Source: an uncultured Pelagibacteraceae bacterium (lineage in GTDB: Bacteria; Pseudomonadota; Alphaproteobacteria; Pelagibacterales; Pelagibacteraceae). Taken from it: DNA of 64,000 nucleotides. Location: assembly GCA_902633585.1 (NCBI GenBank), contig CACPGZ010000002.1, positions 57,808 through 121,807 of the forward strand, written 5' to 3'. A program made the translations under genes and the position numbers. The notes under the pieces are model-generated. The model was not told the origin of the DNA, made no database searches, and saw only the letters and a program-made list of their open reading frames with translations. Shown piece by piece: positions 17,966 to 26,222 of the stretch (positions are counted from its first letter, which is position 1; the number at the start of each line of letters is the position of its first letter).

Positions 17966-19408
17966 ATGAATTGGAATTTCGATAACTCTTATTCAAGATT
18001 GTCTGATGCATTTAAAGAACATATTGAACCTATTTCTGTAAAAAATCCTGAATTAGTTTTAATGAATGAGGATTTAGTTAAAGAATTAAACTTGGACTTT
18101 TCCAAAATCGATAAAAATGAATTAGCAGCTTTATTCACTGGTAATATTCTTCCAGAAGGGAGTAATGCCATTGCTCAAGCTTATGCTGGTCACCAATTTG
18201 GACATTTCACAATGTTAGGAGATGGAAGAGCAGTTTTAATAGGAGAACATTTAACGAAAAATAATGATAGATATGATATTCAATTTAAAGGTTCAGGTAA
18301 AACGGCATTTTCAAGAAATGGTGACGGCAGAGCTGCACTGGGTCCAATGTTAAGAGAATATATAATTAGTGAAGCGATGCATCACCTAAATATTCCATCA
18401 ACGAGAAGTTTAGCAGTTGCTAAAACAGGTGAGGAAATAATGCGTGAGACTCCATTGCAAGGCGCTATCTTAACGAGAGTGGCATCAAGTCATATAAGAG
18501 TTGGAACTTTTCAATATGTTGCAGCACGTGATAAAAAAGATGAATTAGATATTTTACTTAATTATGTGATTAAAAGACATTATCCAAAACTAATAAATTC
18601 AAACAATAAAGCTTTAGACCTTTTGAACGTGATTATAGATAAACAAATTGATCTTGTAGTTAATTGGATGCGTGTTGGTTTTATTCATGGTGTTATGAAT
18701 ACTGATAACATGACAATTTCTGGTGAAACAATCGATTATGGTCCATGTGCATTCATGGATACCTATGACCCAAAAACAGTTTTTAGCTCAATTGATAAGA
18801 TGGGAAGATATGCTTATTGTAATCAACCAGCTATTACAAAATGGAATCTTTCAAGATTTGCTGAGTGTTTAATTCCATTTATTGATCAAGATGAGAACAA
18901 GGCGGTTAAAAGTGCAACAGAATTAATTGAAACTTTCGGCAAAAAATATGAAGAAAAATGGTTGAAGATGATGAGAAAAAAACTTGGATTATTAGGTGAA
19001 GATAACAAAGATAAATTTTTGATTGTTGATTTGCTCACTTGGATGCATCAAAACAAAGTAGACTATACAAATACTTTTTGTCATTTAATGAATCTTAAAG
19101 ACTATGATGATGACTTATATAAAGATGATAATTTTCAAAAATGGAAAAAAAATTGGCTAGAGAGATTAAAACTAAATAATGATACTCAAGAAAATTATAC
19201 AAAATTAATGAGAAGTGTTAATCCTCTTGTGATTCCCAGAAATCATAAAATTGAAAATGCATTAGAAAAAGCCAAAGATAATAATCTTGAGCCATTTAAT
19301 AAACTATTAAAAATTTTAAAAGCACCATATGACCTGCAAGAAAATATTTCGGATTATCTGAAAATGGACACCTCTTTAAAAGATTACAAAACTTTTTGTG
19401 GTACTTAA
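17966..19408 (+). CDS. selO: Protein adenylyltransferase SelO
   Basis: Pseudokinase-fold enzyme of the SelO/YdiU family that transfers AMP to protein hydroxyls and is linked to redox stress. Hallmarks present: AYAGHQFGHFTMLGDGRAV, QFKGSGKTAFSRNGDGRAAL, RGxL-type LREYIISEAMH and the active-site GVMNTDNM with DYGPCAFMD. The reading frame is open from 17906, but I chose ATG at 17966 because GAGGA stands just upstream (17956-17960) and the longer form would overlap msrA. The protein is then 480 residues, normal for the family. Bacterial SelO lacks selenocysteine; the C-terminus here ends in FCGT. Confidence 0.9.
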   Translation: MNWNFDNSYSRLSDAFKEHIEPISVKNPELVLMNEDLVKELNLDFSKIDKNELAALFTGNILPEGSNAIAQAYAGHQFGHFTMLGDGRAVLIGEHLTKNNDRYDIQFKGSGKTAFSRNGDGRAALGPMLREYIISEAMHHLNIPSTRSLAVAKTGEEIMRETPLQGAILTRVASSHIRVGTFQYVAARDKKDELDILLNYVIKRHYPKLINSNNKALDLLNVIIDKQIDLVVNWMRVGFIHGVMNTDNMTISGETIDYGPCAFMDTYDPKTVFSSIDKMGRYAYCNQPAITKWNLSRFAECLIPFIDQDENKAVKSATELIETFGKKYEEKWLKMMRKKLGLLGEDNKDKFLIVDLLTWMHQNKVDYTNTFCHLMNLKDYDDDLYKDDNFQKWKKNWLERLKLNNDTQENYTKLMRSVNPLVIPRNHKIENALEKAKDNNLEPFNKLLKILKAPYDLQENISDYLKMDTSLKDYKTFCGT

Positions 19409-19417
19409 GTTTATTAA

Positions 19418-20119
19418 TTAATTAGAAAATTTTTTCCAATTTTCGACTGGGGGAACTAAATGTTCAAGTGTTGAGGAGTCTTTTGCTAAAAATACTATAT
19501 CTGCTGAAATTGATATTCTTTCAGAATTAGACTTTCCTTGTTCTGTGCCATGAATTGTTTTAGAAGGAAATATCAACAAATCATCTTCTTTAGTATCAAA
19601 TACAACTTTACTTGAATTTAATATATCTCGTTTTTTAAAAATATTTTCTTTAGCCAAAGATCTTGAATCAAATAATTGAGGAATAAATTCATTATGTTTA
19701 GAAGTGTCAAAAAACATAATTTTAGCATCATCTTTTTGCTTCTTTAAGTAAAATGCAATAGAAAGATGCGACTGATCATGTGAATGATTATCAATGTGTT
19801 CAGTTTTTTTTGAAATTGTTGCCCACGACCTCTGAAAATAAAGATCAAGTTTTGTATGGTTCACCGATAAACTTTCTAAATATTCTAAAATACAATTATT
19901 AATTTGAATAAATAAATTTTTAAATTTTGGATTATTGTGCAAATATTCAAATCCTTGCGTATCTCCTGTCCAAGCTTTTGTTACAGATTTATAATCTAAA
20001 TTTTTACTTTTTTTTTCCATTAATCTAACTTCTTCAATCATTTCATTTTTTTCATTTTCTGAAAGTGAGAGCGTCGACTTATAGACTGTGAGAGGAAAAA
20101 AATTAAAAATTTTTTGCAT
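19418..20119 (-). CDS. Putative 2-oxoglutarate/Fe(II) oxygenase family protein
   Basis: The 233-residue protein has the shape of the TIGR02466-like oxygenase family: N-terminal FFPLTVYKSTL, a metal-binding candidate stretch HIDNHSHDQSHLSIAFYL, and a distal FPSKTIHGTEQ with a following Ser-Glu-Arg-Ile-Ser that would bind the 2-oxoglutarate carboxylate. Substrate is unknown. It is immediately downstream of an FAD-dependent oxidoreductase gene (10 bases) and converges with selO, 9 bases away. Confidence 0.7.
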   Translation of the reverse strand: MQKIFNFFPLTVYKSTLSLSENEKNEMIEEVRLMEKKSKNLDYKSVTKAWTGDTQGFEYLHNNPKFKNLFIQINNCILEYLESLSVNHTKLDLYFQRSWATISKKTEHIDNHSHDQSHLSIAFYLKKQKDDAKIMFFDTSKHNEFIPQLFDSRSLAKENIFKKRDILNSSKVVFDTKEDDLLIFPSKTIHGTEQGKSNSERISISADIVFLAKDSSTLEHLVPPVENWKKFSN

Positions 20120-20129
20120 TTAGAGTTTT

Positions 20130-21233
20130 TTATAGCACGTAAGGTTCTGGTCTTGCTTTTGCACCTAATACTCTTTCTACTGCCATATTTGAAATATCAA
20201 TTGATTGATAAGCGCCTGTTGTAATTAGCTCTGTCAAAGCTCTTCCAATTCCTGGTGCTTGCATTAATCCTCTTCCAGTAAAACCGGTTGCTAAGTATAC
20301 GTTTTCAAATTTAGGATGTTTTCCTACAACTGCATTATTATCTAATCGATTACAATCATAATAACCTGCCCAACCACCGGTTAACTTCAATTCTTCAAAT
20401 GCAGGAATTCTTTTAGCTAAAGCAGGCCAAACTAGTTCCTCAAAATCATCCCAGGCTGGTTCCAGATCTTTAGCATCAAAAACTGATTTTGGTGAACCAG
20501 CTAAATACTCCTTTCCTTCAGGTCTCCAATAAACACCTGTTGTTAAATCTCCAGTTAATGGCATCTCAGGAATATGTTTTGGACACTTAATCCTAAAAAC
20601 TGTATGCTTTTGAGGCTCTACTGGAATATCTTCCAATAATTCTTTTGTCCAACATCCAGCCGCAGATACTATCGTTTTAGCTTTTATTTCTGATAAAGAT
20701 TTCACTTCACCTTTTATGAATTCTGCACCTTGCTCTATCGCTTTACTTTTTAATGCAGTATGAAAAAGAAAAGGATCAATCCATCCTTCACTTTTATTAT
20801 CAGTAAATGTAGCAGTTTCTATTCCTTCTTTATTAATATATGGGAAAAATTTATCTAACTCAGAACCTTTGATGTTTTTTGTTCCTGCGTAACACGCTTT
20901 ATGATTTTCCAGAGCTTTATATTGTTCTTCCGCATGTTCAGGACCAAACATTAATAAATATCCATTAGGTACCATGCTTGCAGTAGGATTAGGATTTTTT
21001 TCCGTTTTGAGTAATTCTGGTATTTGAAAAATAAATTCTCTGGCAAATTTACCTAACAAAATATTTTCTGTTTGAAAAAATTGTCTTCTAAAACCGCCGA
21101 GAGAAAGGGGGAAAGATGCTGATTTATAAGTTGGGTCTCTCTCAATTACTTTAACTTTTCTTCCCTCTTTAGATAGAAAATAAGCAGTCGCTGCACCAAT
21201 TATTCCCCCGCCAACTATTACAACATCATCCAT
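20130..21233 (-). CDS. FAD-dependent oxidoreductase (DAO family)
   Basis: Amine or amino acid oxidoreductase of the D-amino-acid-oxidase fold, 367 residues. The FAD dinucleotide motif VIVGGGIIGAATAYFLSKEG is at the N-terminus, GGFRRQF is near residue 47, and the C-terminal FAD-contact ATGFTGRGLMQAPGIGRAL is present. The GGFRRQF and GYYDCN features resemble the FOXRED1/sarcosine-oxidase-like branch, which suggests an N-methylated or secondary amine substrate, but that is inference. Its start abuts the tspO stop, so it is cotranscribed with tspO and the downstream oxygenase. Confidence 0.85.
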   Translation of the reverse strand: MDDVVIVGGGIIGAATAYFLSKEGRKVKVIERDPTYKSASFPLSLGGFRRQFFQTENILLGKFAREFIFQIPELLKTEKNPNPTASMVPNGYLLMFGPEHAEEQYKALENHKACYAGTKNIKGSELDKFFPYINKEGIETATFTDNKSEGWIDPFLFHTALKSKAIEQGAEFIKGEVKSLSEIKAKTIVSAAGCWTKELLEDIPVEPQKHTVFRIKCPKHIPEMPLTGDLTTGVYWRPEGKEYLAGSPKSVFDAKDLEPAWDDFEELVWPALAKRIPAFEELKLTGGWAGYYDCNRLDNNAVVGKHPKFENVYLATGFTGRGLMQAPGIGRALTELITTGAYQSIDISNMAVERVLGAKARPEPYVL

Positions 21234-21701
21234 TTAATTTAGTACCATTAAGTTATAGTTAAGAAATAAAGCATAGAAACACCAAAGTAAATATGGAATC
21301 ATTAAGTAATAACTTATAAAATTGACACGTTTAAATCTAATAATCAAAATTATTATCAAAGTTATCAAAATCACAAGAACAACTAATGCAAAGAATATTT
21401 GATGTAGTCCAAAAAAAACTATACTCCAAGTTGCATTAAAAACTATATGTATAAAATAAATGTAAATTGTATTTACATCTCTTTTTTTACTATGCCAAAA
21501 AAACCAAATAGCTAATGTCATCATTATGTAAAGTGTTGTCCAAACAGGTGCAAATATCCAATCTGGTGGATTGTAATTTGATTTAACAAGTCCAGAGTAC
21601 CAAGGTTCTTTAAGGCTTATAGAGACTAAACCACCAATAAATGACGCAGAAAAAGTGACAATTGAAAAAAGAATTAGTGAATAAAATTTATTTTTTAGCA
21701 T
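21234..21701 (-). CDS. tspO: TspO/MBR family protein
   Basis: Five-helix membrane protein of the translocator/peripheral benzodiazepine receptor family, which binds porphyrins and cholesterol-like ligands. The hallmark NPPDWIFAPVWTTLYIMM is at about residues 40-57 and FNATWSIVFFGL follows. I use the ATG at 21701; another in-frame ATG at 21716 lies only 9 bases from the divergent SDR start and overlaps the likely promoter. With a -10 box at 21708-21713 on this strand, transcription would start almost at the ATG, leaderless. It heads the tspO-FAD oxidoreductase-oxygenase set. Confidence 0.88.
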   Translation of the reverse strand: MLKNKFYSLILFSIVTFSASFIGGLVSISLKEPWYSGLVKSNYNPPDWIFAPVWTTLYIMMTLAIWFFWHSKKRDVNTIYIYFIHIVFNATWSIVFFGLHQIFFALVVLVILITLIIILIIRFKRVNFISYYLMIPYLLWCFYALFLNYNLMVLN

Positions 21702-21706
21702 ATTAG

Positions 21707-21713
21707 TATTATA
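21707..21713. promoter_or_regulatory. Putative shared -10 region between tspO and the SDR gene
   Basis: On the minus strand 21708-21713 reads TATAAT; on the plus strand 21707-21712 reads TATTAT. The two divergent genes are only about 24 bases apart (9 if tspO starts at 21716), so the same near-symmetric element may serve both directions. Pattern-based only. Confidence 0.35.
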
Positions 21714-21725
21714 CATCTTTATAAT

Positions 21726-22487
21726 ATGAATAAAAAAACTATTTGGATCACAGGTGGTAGTACAGGAATTGGTAAAGCTTTAGCAATAAAATTTGCCAAA
21801 GAAGGTTGGAATGTTGCAATATCTGCAAGACGTGAAAATTTACTAAAAGAAACTTGTGGAGAGCATGAAAATATTAGTTCTTTTCCATTAGACGTAACCG
21901 ACAAGAATAAATGTAATGAAGTTTTTCAAAATATAGTAGATACTTTTCAGGGTGTAGATATTTGTTTTTTCTCAACTGGTACATGGGATCCGAAAAAAGA
22001 AAAAGATATTGATGTTGAGCAAATTGAAAATGTATTTAAAGTAAATTTTTTTGGAACATTAAATAGTATTAAAGCTGCAGAAAAATATTTTAAAGATAAA
22101 AAAAGTGGAATAATCACAATAGTCTCCTCTATTGCAGGTTACCGGGGATTACCTAATTCAACTGGATATGGGCCATCTAAATCAGCTTTAAATAATTTAG
22201 CTGAAAGTTTATATTTTGATTTTGGTAGATCAAATGTCCGGGTATGTCTTGTCTCACCAGGTTTTATTAAAACCCCGATGACTAACAAAAATGATTTCAA
22301 AATGCCTTTCTTAAAAACTTCTGAATATGCTGCAGAAAAAATTTATGATGGTTTAGTAAATAAAAATTCTTTTGAAATTCACTTTCCAAAATCTTTAACA
22401 ATTATATTGAAAATATTATGTTTCTTACCAAACAAAATTTATTTTGGATTAATTGGAAAACTTACAAAATACCAAAAAAAAAATTAA
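21726..22487 (+). CDS. Short-chain dehydrogenase/reductase
   Basis: NAD(P)-dependent oxidoreductase of 253 residues. Nucleotide motif ITGGSTGIGKALA at 7-19, an Arg pair (SARRENL) that favours NADP, the catalytic Ser in TIVSSIAGYRG and Tyr-x3-Lys in YGPSKSALNNLAE. The C-terminal 30 residues are hydrophobic/basic and could attach to the membrane, as in SDRs acting on lipids. It converges on the lipid-modification cluster with a 4-base overlap with the DUF3833 gene; in other proteobacteria an SDR often belongs to the same cluster, which suggests a role on fatty acyl or lipid ketones. Confidence 0.88.
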   Translation: MNKKTIWITGGSTGIGKALAIKFAKEGWNVAISARRENLLKETCGEHENISSFPLDVTDKNKCNEVFQNIVDTFQGVDICFFSTGTWDPKKEKDIDVEQIENVFKVNFFGTLNSIKAAEKYFKDKKSGIITIVSSIAGYRGLPNSTGYGPSKSALNNLAESLYFDFGRSNVRVCLVSPGFIKTPMTNKNDFKMPFLKTSEYAAEKIYDGLVNKNSFEIHFPKSLTIILKILCFLPNKIYFGLIGKLTKYQKKN

Positions 22488-23032
22488 TCTTTAACAAACA
22501 CTACGGTTAATTCTGCTACTTTGAATCCAAATTTAGTCATTGTAGCCCTATTAATTGCTACACGTTCATCTTGTTTGAAAATCCAATCATCAAAAGTAAT
22601 TTTCATTTCTTTACCTTTGACTGGAACTAACAAAACATATTCAAATTTAAAAGCTGGACCATATGAATATCCTTTTGCTTTACCAACAACATCTCCTGCT
22701 GTACCCTCATAATTATTTTCATCAATTTTAGTGATCTGCCATTGTCTAGTTTGAATTTCCCCATCATCCCAGTTAAATTTTTCGTCGAGTATCAGTTGTT
22801 TACCATCCCATTTTCCGTTTAAATCTGCAGAAAATTGTCTTGTGACTTTTCCAGATCTATTTTGAAGCACACCCCAAGCTTTTACATTGCCGGACAAATA
22901 ATTTTCAATAATCAATCTAGGTTCTTTATTTTTAAAATCTTCTGGTTTCATAACGCTATTTTTTGAGCAGTTTGTAATTAAGAAAAGAAAAATTATCAAT
23001 AAAATTGATTTGCTATTTTTAAGTTTAATCAT
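22484..23032 (-). CDS. DUF3833 family putative lipoprotein
   Basis: The 182-residue protein has an N-terminal signal with Cys at position 22 in LFLITNCSKN, a lipoprotein-like site, though Asn rather than Gly/Ala/Ser precedes the Cys. The body (GNVKAWGVLQNRSGKVTRQF, NWDDGEIQTRQW, GKAKGYSYGPAF) is typical of DUF3833, found beside cyclopropane-fatty-acid-synthase-like genes. Function is unknown; location is probably the outer or inner membrane facing the periplasm. It is last in the gcvT-led run, 16 bases after cfa. Confidence 0.82.
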   Translation of the reverse strand: MIKLKNSKSILLIIFLFLITNCSKNSVMKPEDFKNKEPRLIIENYLSGNVKAWGVLQNRSGKVTRQFSADLNGKWDGKQLILDEKFNWDDGEIQTRQWQITKIDENNYEGTAGDVVGKAKGYSYGPAFKFEYVLLVPVKGKEMKITFDDWIFKQDERVAINRATMTKFGFKVAELTVVFVKD

Positions 23033-23048
23033 TCGTTTCCTTTAAAGA

Positions 23049-24227
23049 TCATTTATTTTGAAGTGAAAATTGAATTAAATCTATATTTTTCGATTTAAAA
23101 CCTGCCTCACAATAAGAAAGGTAAAATTCCCACATTCTTTTAAAAGTTAAATCAAATCCTTGTTTTTTAATTAAATCCCACTTCTTATTAAATTCATTTC
23201 TCCATATTGCCAATGTATCAGAATAATGATCTGCATAGGAGTCATATGACTTGATAGCTAGACCATTTTCTGAGACACATTTATTAATAATATTCTTACT
23301 TGGTAAAAAACCTCCAGGAAAAATATATTTTTGGATAAAGTCTGTCTTGTTTTTATATCGGTCAAACATATTATCATCTATTGTGATAGCCTGAATAGCA
23401 GCTCTTCCATCATCTGATAGATTGTCTTTAATAGTTTTAAAATAACTTTCTAGGTAATTTTGTCCAACAGCTTCTATCATTTCTATTGAGGCTATTGAAT
23501 TATATTTATTTTTTAAATCTCTATAATCTTTAATTTCAATATTTACTTTTTCGTTTAAGCCACATTCGTGAATTCTTTTTTTTGCATATTTAAATTGTTT
23601 TTTCGATATAGTAATACAATCTAATTTAACATCATATTTTTTTCCTAAATATTCAGCAAAACCACCCCAGCCACATCCAATCTCTAAAATTTTGTCACCG
23701 TTATTTGGTTTTATTAAATCTATTAATTTTTGATATTTATTATTTTGTGCATTAGACAAGTCTTTATTTCTCTCATCAAATATTGCACTTGAATATGTTA
23801 AGGTTTTATCAAGCCATAGTGCAAAAAACTCATTGCCTAAGTCGTAATGTTTTGAAATATTATCTTTGCTTCGACCTCTAGTGTTTTTAATAAATATATT
23901 TTTTACGTAATTGACCGTTGGAAAGTCTAACAGACCTGAAAATTTGTAAATTATTTTAATATTTCTTGCTGTGATTTCAATCAAGTTTGAAAGATTATCA
24001 GTTTCAAATTCATCCCTCATATAAGATTCTGCAAAACCAACACTTCCTCCTTTTATTAAGTTGAGAGTAAAATTTGGTTTTTTTATCTTTAAAACTGATT
24101 TTAAAGGACTATCAGGGTTTCCAAATTTTAATAATTCACCATTATATTTTGTGATCTCTAAATACCCGTACTCAATATCTCTTAAAATTTTGAAGACGAT
24201 TTGATCTGAAAAGTTATATAAGCCCAT
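23049..24227 (-). CDS. cfa: Cyclopropane-fatty-acyl-phospholipid synthase family methyltransferase
   Basis: SAM-dependent enzyme that methylates or cyclopropanates double bonds in membrane phospholipid acyl chains. The 392-residue protein has the core NISKHYDLGNEFFALWLD, the SAM motif ILEIGCGWGGFAEYLG at about 174-189, SIEMIEAVG and the FIQKYIFPGGFLPS stretch, all family hallmarks. Members in clusters with DUF1365 and an FAD amine oxidase may make methylated or furan acyl chains instead of cyclopropane, so the exact product is open. Its start overlaps the DUF1365 stop by one base. Confidence 0.9.
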   Translation of the reverse strand: MGLYNFSDQIVFKILRDIEYGYLEITKYNGELLKFGNPDSPLKSVLKIKKPNFTLNLIKGGSVGFAESYMRDEFETDNLSNLIEITARNIKIIYKFSGLLDFPTVNYVKNIFIKNTRGRSKDNISKHYDLGNEFFALWLDKTLTYSSAIFDERNKDLSNAQNNKYQKLIDLIKPNNGDKILEIGCGWGGFAEYLGKKYDVKLDCITISKKQFKYAKKRIHECGLNEKVNIEIKDYRDLKNKYNSIASIEMIEAVGQNYLESYFKTIKDNLSDDGRAAIQAITIDDNMFDRYKNKTDFIQKYIFPGGFLPSKNIINKCVSENGLAIKSYDSYADHYSDTLAIWRNEFNKKWDLIKKQGFDLTFKRMWEFYLSYCEAGFKSKNIDLIQFSLQNK

Positions 24228-24988
24228 TAATTTTCAAAAGTAATATTATTCTTAATTTTAAGTTTTTTTTTTACAAATTTTATTCCTTTAAGCCATAATT
24301 TAAAGGCTTCAAAATGTATCGCCGATATAATTTTAAACGTCATTAAAGGGTGTTTTATGTATGATTTAAGTAGTTCTATGGTTGTAAAATCTACCCTTTT
24401 TCCTTCTTGTGATGCAAATAAAATTTTTTCATTTTGCTGATATTGATCAATAATGACTGAAATTTTTTCAAAGGGTTTTAAGATTCTAAAAAAATAATTA
24501 CAATTCATTTCAATAAACGGAGACACATGAAATTTTTTGAAGCAGTTGTGTTGTAACATGTTATTTTTCTCTACTTTAAAAATATAAGTATGTTGTTCTC
24601 CAAAAGTATTTTTTACCTCATATAATATTGAAATTAAATTTTCATTATGATCATAAACAAAGAAAACACTAAGAGGATTAAACACATAACCAAAAATTCT
24701 TGGATAGCACAAAAGCTTTATTCTTATATCTTTTGAAAAGATATTATTTTCCTCTAAATTTTTTTTCACCCATTCAGTCAAAGATGAACCATCTCTTTGA
24801 CCATGATCTTTGTCAAAAAAACTAATTAGATTAAACCGATTATATGAGAAAAAACTTATATTTTTATTCAGATTATTTAGATCCGATAAATCGATTAATA
24901 ATGAAAATACACTGTACTTAAAATAATGTTTTTTTGGTTTAAATCTTTTGTGTATTACCGTTCCATTGTAAATTGAGCTAGTCATCAA
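24227..24988 (-). CDS. DUF1365 family protein
   Basis: Protein of 253 residues with the DUF1365 hallmarks SSIYNGTVIHKRFKPKKHYF at the N-terminus, YPRIFGYVFNPLSVFFVYD and LYEVKNTFGEQHTYIF in the centre. The biochemical function is not established; genes of this family are nearly always found between an FAD amine oxidase and a cyclopropane synthase-like gene, as here, implying a shared lipid pathway. It overlaps its upstream neighbour by 11 bases. Confidence 0.87.
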   Translation of the reverse strand: MMTSSIYNGTVIHKRFKPKKHYFKYSVFSLLIDLSDLNNLNKNISFFSYNRFNLISFFDKDHGQRDGSSLTEWVKKNLEENNIFSKDIRIKLLCYPRIFGYVFNPLSVFFVYDHNENLISILYEVKNTFGEQHTYIFKVEKNNMLQHNCFKKFHVSPFIEMNCNYFFRILKPFEKISVIIDQYQQNEKILFASQEGKRVDFTTIELLKSYIKHPLMTFKIISAIHFEAFKLWLKGIKFVKKKLKIKNNITFEN

Positions 24989-26219
24989 AGTTTTTTAGCA
25001 TTTCAATTGATGATTTTATTCCATCTTCATGAAAACCGTAACCAAAATAACTACCACAAAAAAGAATATTTCTTTTATTTTGCAAATTTTTAAGCTTACT
25101 TTGATAATCTAAAGCAGATTGATCAAAATATGGGTGAGTGAATTTAACTTTTTTCAAAATTTTTGTTTCATCAATATCGAGGTATGGATTTAGTGTAAGA
25201 AATATATTTTTCTCACATTCTAAATTTTGGAGTAAATTTAACCAATAAGTGATTGAATTTTTTTCAATTTCATTTTTCTTCATAGAAGAGTTCCAAGCAC
25301 ACCAAGCATTCTTGTTTTTTGGCATAACTGTCTCATCTGTGTGTATATAAGCAAAATTTTCTTTATAACTGAAATTTGACAAAACTTCTTTCTCTTGATC
25401 AGTTGGATTTTCAATCATTGATAATGCTTCGTCCGCATGTGTTGCAATAATTACTTTGTCATAATCAAAAAATTCATTTTTTCCACCGTAATACAAATCA
25501 ATACCACTTGTTTTACTAATGATTTTATTGACTTTATAATTTTTAAAATATTCTCCACTAATTTTTGATAGGATCTTTTTTACATATGACCTGCTTCTAT
25601 TTGAAACTGTGTACCATTGTGGTCTATTTTTAAGTTTAAATAATCCATGATTTTGAAAAAATTTTAAAAAGAATTTCAAAGGCATCTTATTCGCAGCATA
25701 TGGTGGCATTGACCAAATTGCTGACACCATAGGTATTAAATGATAATTGATAAATTCTTTTGAAAGATTGTTTTTGATCAAATAATCACCCAATGTGATT
25801 TTTTCATTTAAATTATCAAGTTTGTCAGATTTTTTATAAAATTTTATAATATCAAAAAACATTTTCAAAAATTTAATATTAAATAGATTCATCTTATTGG
25901 AAAAAATTCCATTTAATCCTTTTCCACAGTATTCAAAGTTTGAGTCTTCTACTGATACAGAAAAAGACATGTTGCTTTTTTCAATTTCAATTTTATTTTC
26001 ATTGAAAAAATGAATTAAATTTGGATAAGTTTCGAAGTTAAACACAATAAAGCCTATATCTACTGGAACTTTTTTAGTTCCAATCATAAGCTCAATTGTA
26101 TGTGAATGACCACCAAAGTGATCTTCTTTTTCAAATAAATCTACATGATTTTTTTTTGAAAGATAATAAGCAGCACTTAATCCTGAAATGCCTGAACCAA
26201 CTACAGCAATTTTCATCAA
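24978..26219 (-). CDS. FAD-dependent amine-oxidase-like protein of the cfa cluster
   Basis: Flavoprotein of 413 residues with an N-terminal FAD motif MKIAVVGSGISGLSAAYYLS, a GGHSHTIEL flavin contact and VIIATHADEALSMI in the centre. The group with SNMSFSV and the late NILFCGSYFGYGFHEDGI is the one linked with DUF1365 and cyclopropane synthase genes, probably acting as an acyl-chain desaturase/oxidase rather than on amines. It starts 3 bases after the gcvP stop, so it may be cotranscribed with the glycine cleavage genes. Confidence 0.85.
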   Translation of the reverse strand: MMKIAVVGSGISGLSAAYYLSKKNHVDLFEKEDHFGGHSHTIELMIGTKKVPVDIGFIVFNFETYPNLIHFFNENKIEIEKSNMSFSVSVEDSNFEYCGKGLNGIFSNKMNLFNIKFLKMFFDIIKFYKKSDKLDNLNEKITLGDYLIKNNLSKEFINYHLIPMVSAIWSMPPYAANKMPLKFFLKFFQNHGLFKLKNRPQWYTVSNRSRSYVKKILSKISGEYFKNYKVNKIISKTSGIDLYYGGKNEFFDYDKVIIATHADEALSMIENPTDQEKEVLSNFSYKENFAYIHTDETVMPKNKNAWCAWNSSMKKNEIEKNSITYWLNLLQNLECEKNIFLTLNPYLDIDETKILKKVKFTHPYFDQSALDYQSKLKNLQNKRNILFCGSYFGYGFHEDGIKSSIEMLKNFDD

Positions 26220-26222
26220 TAA

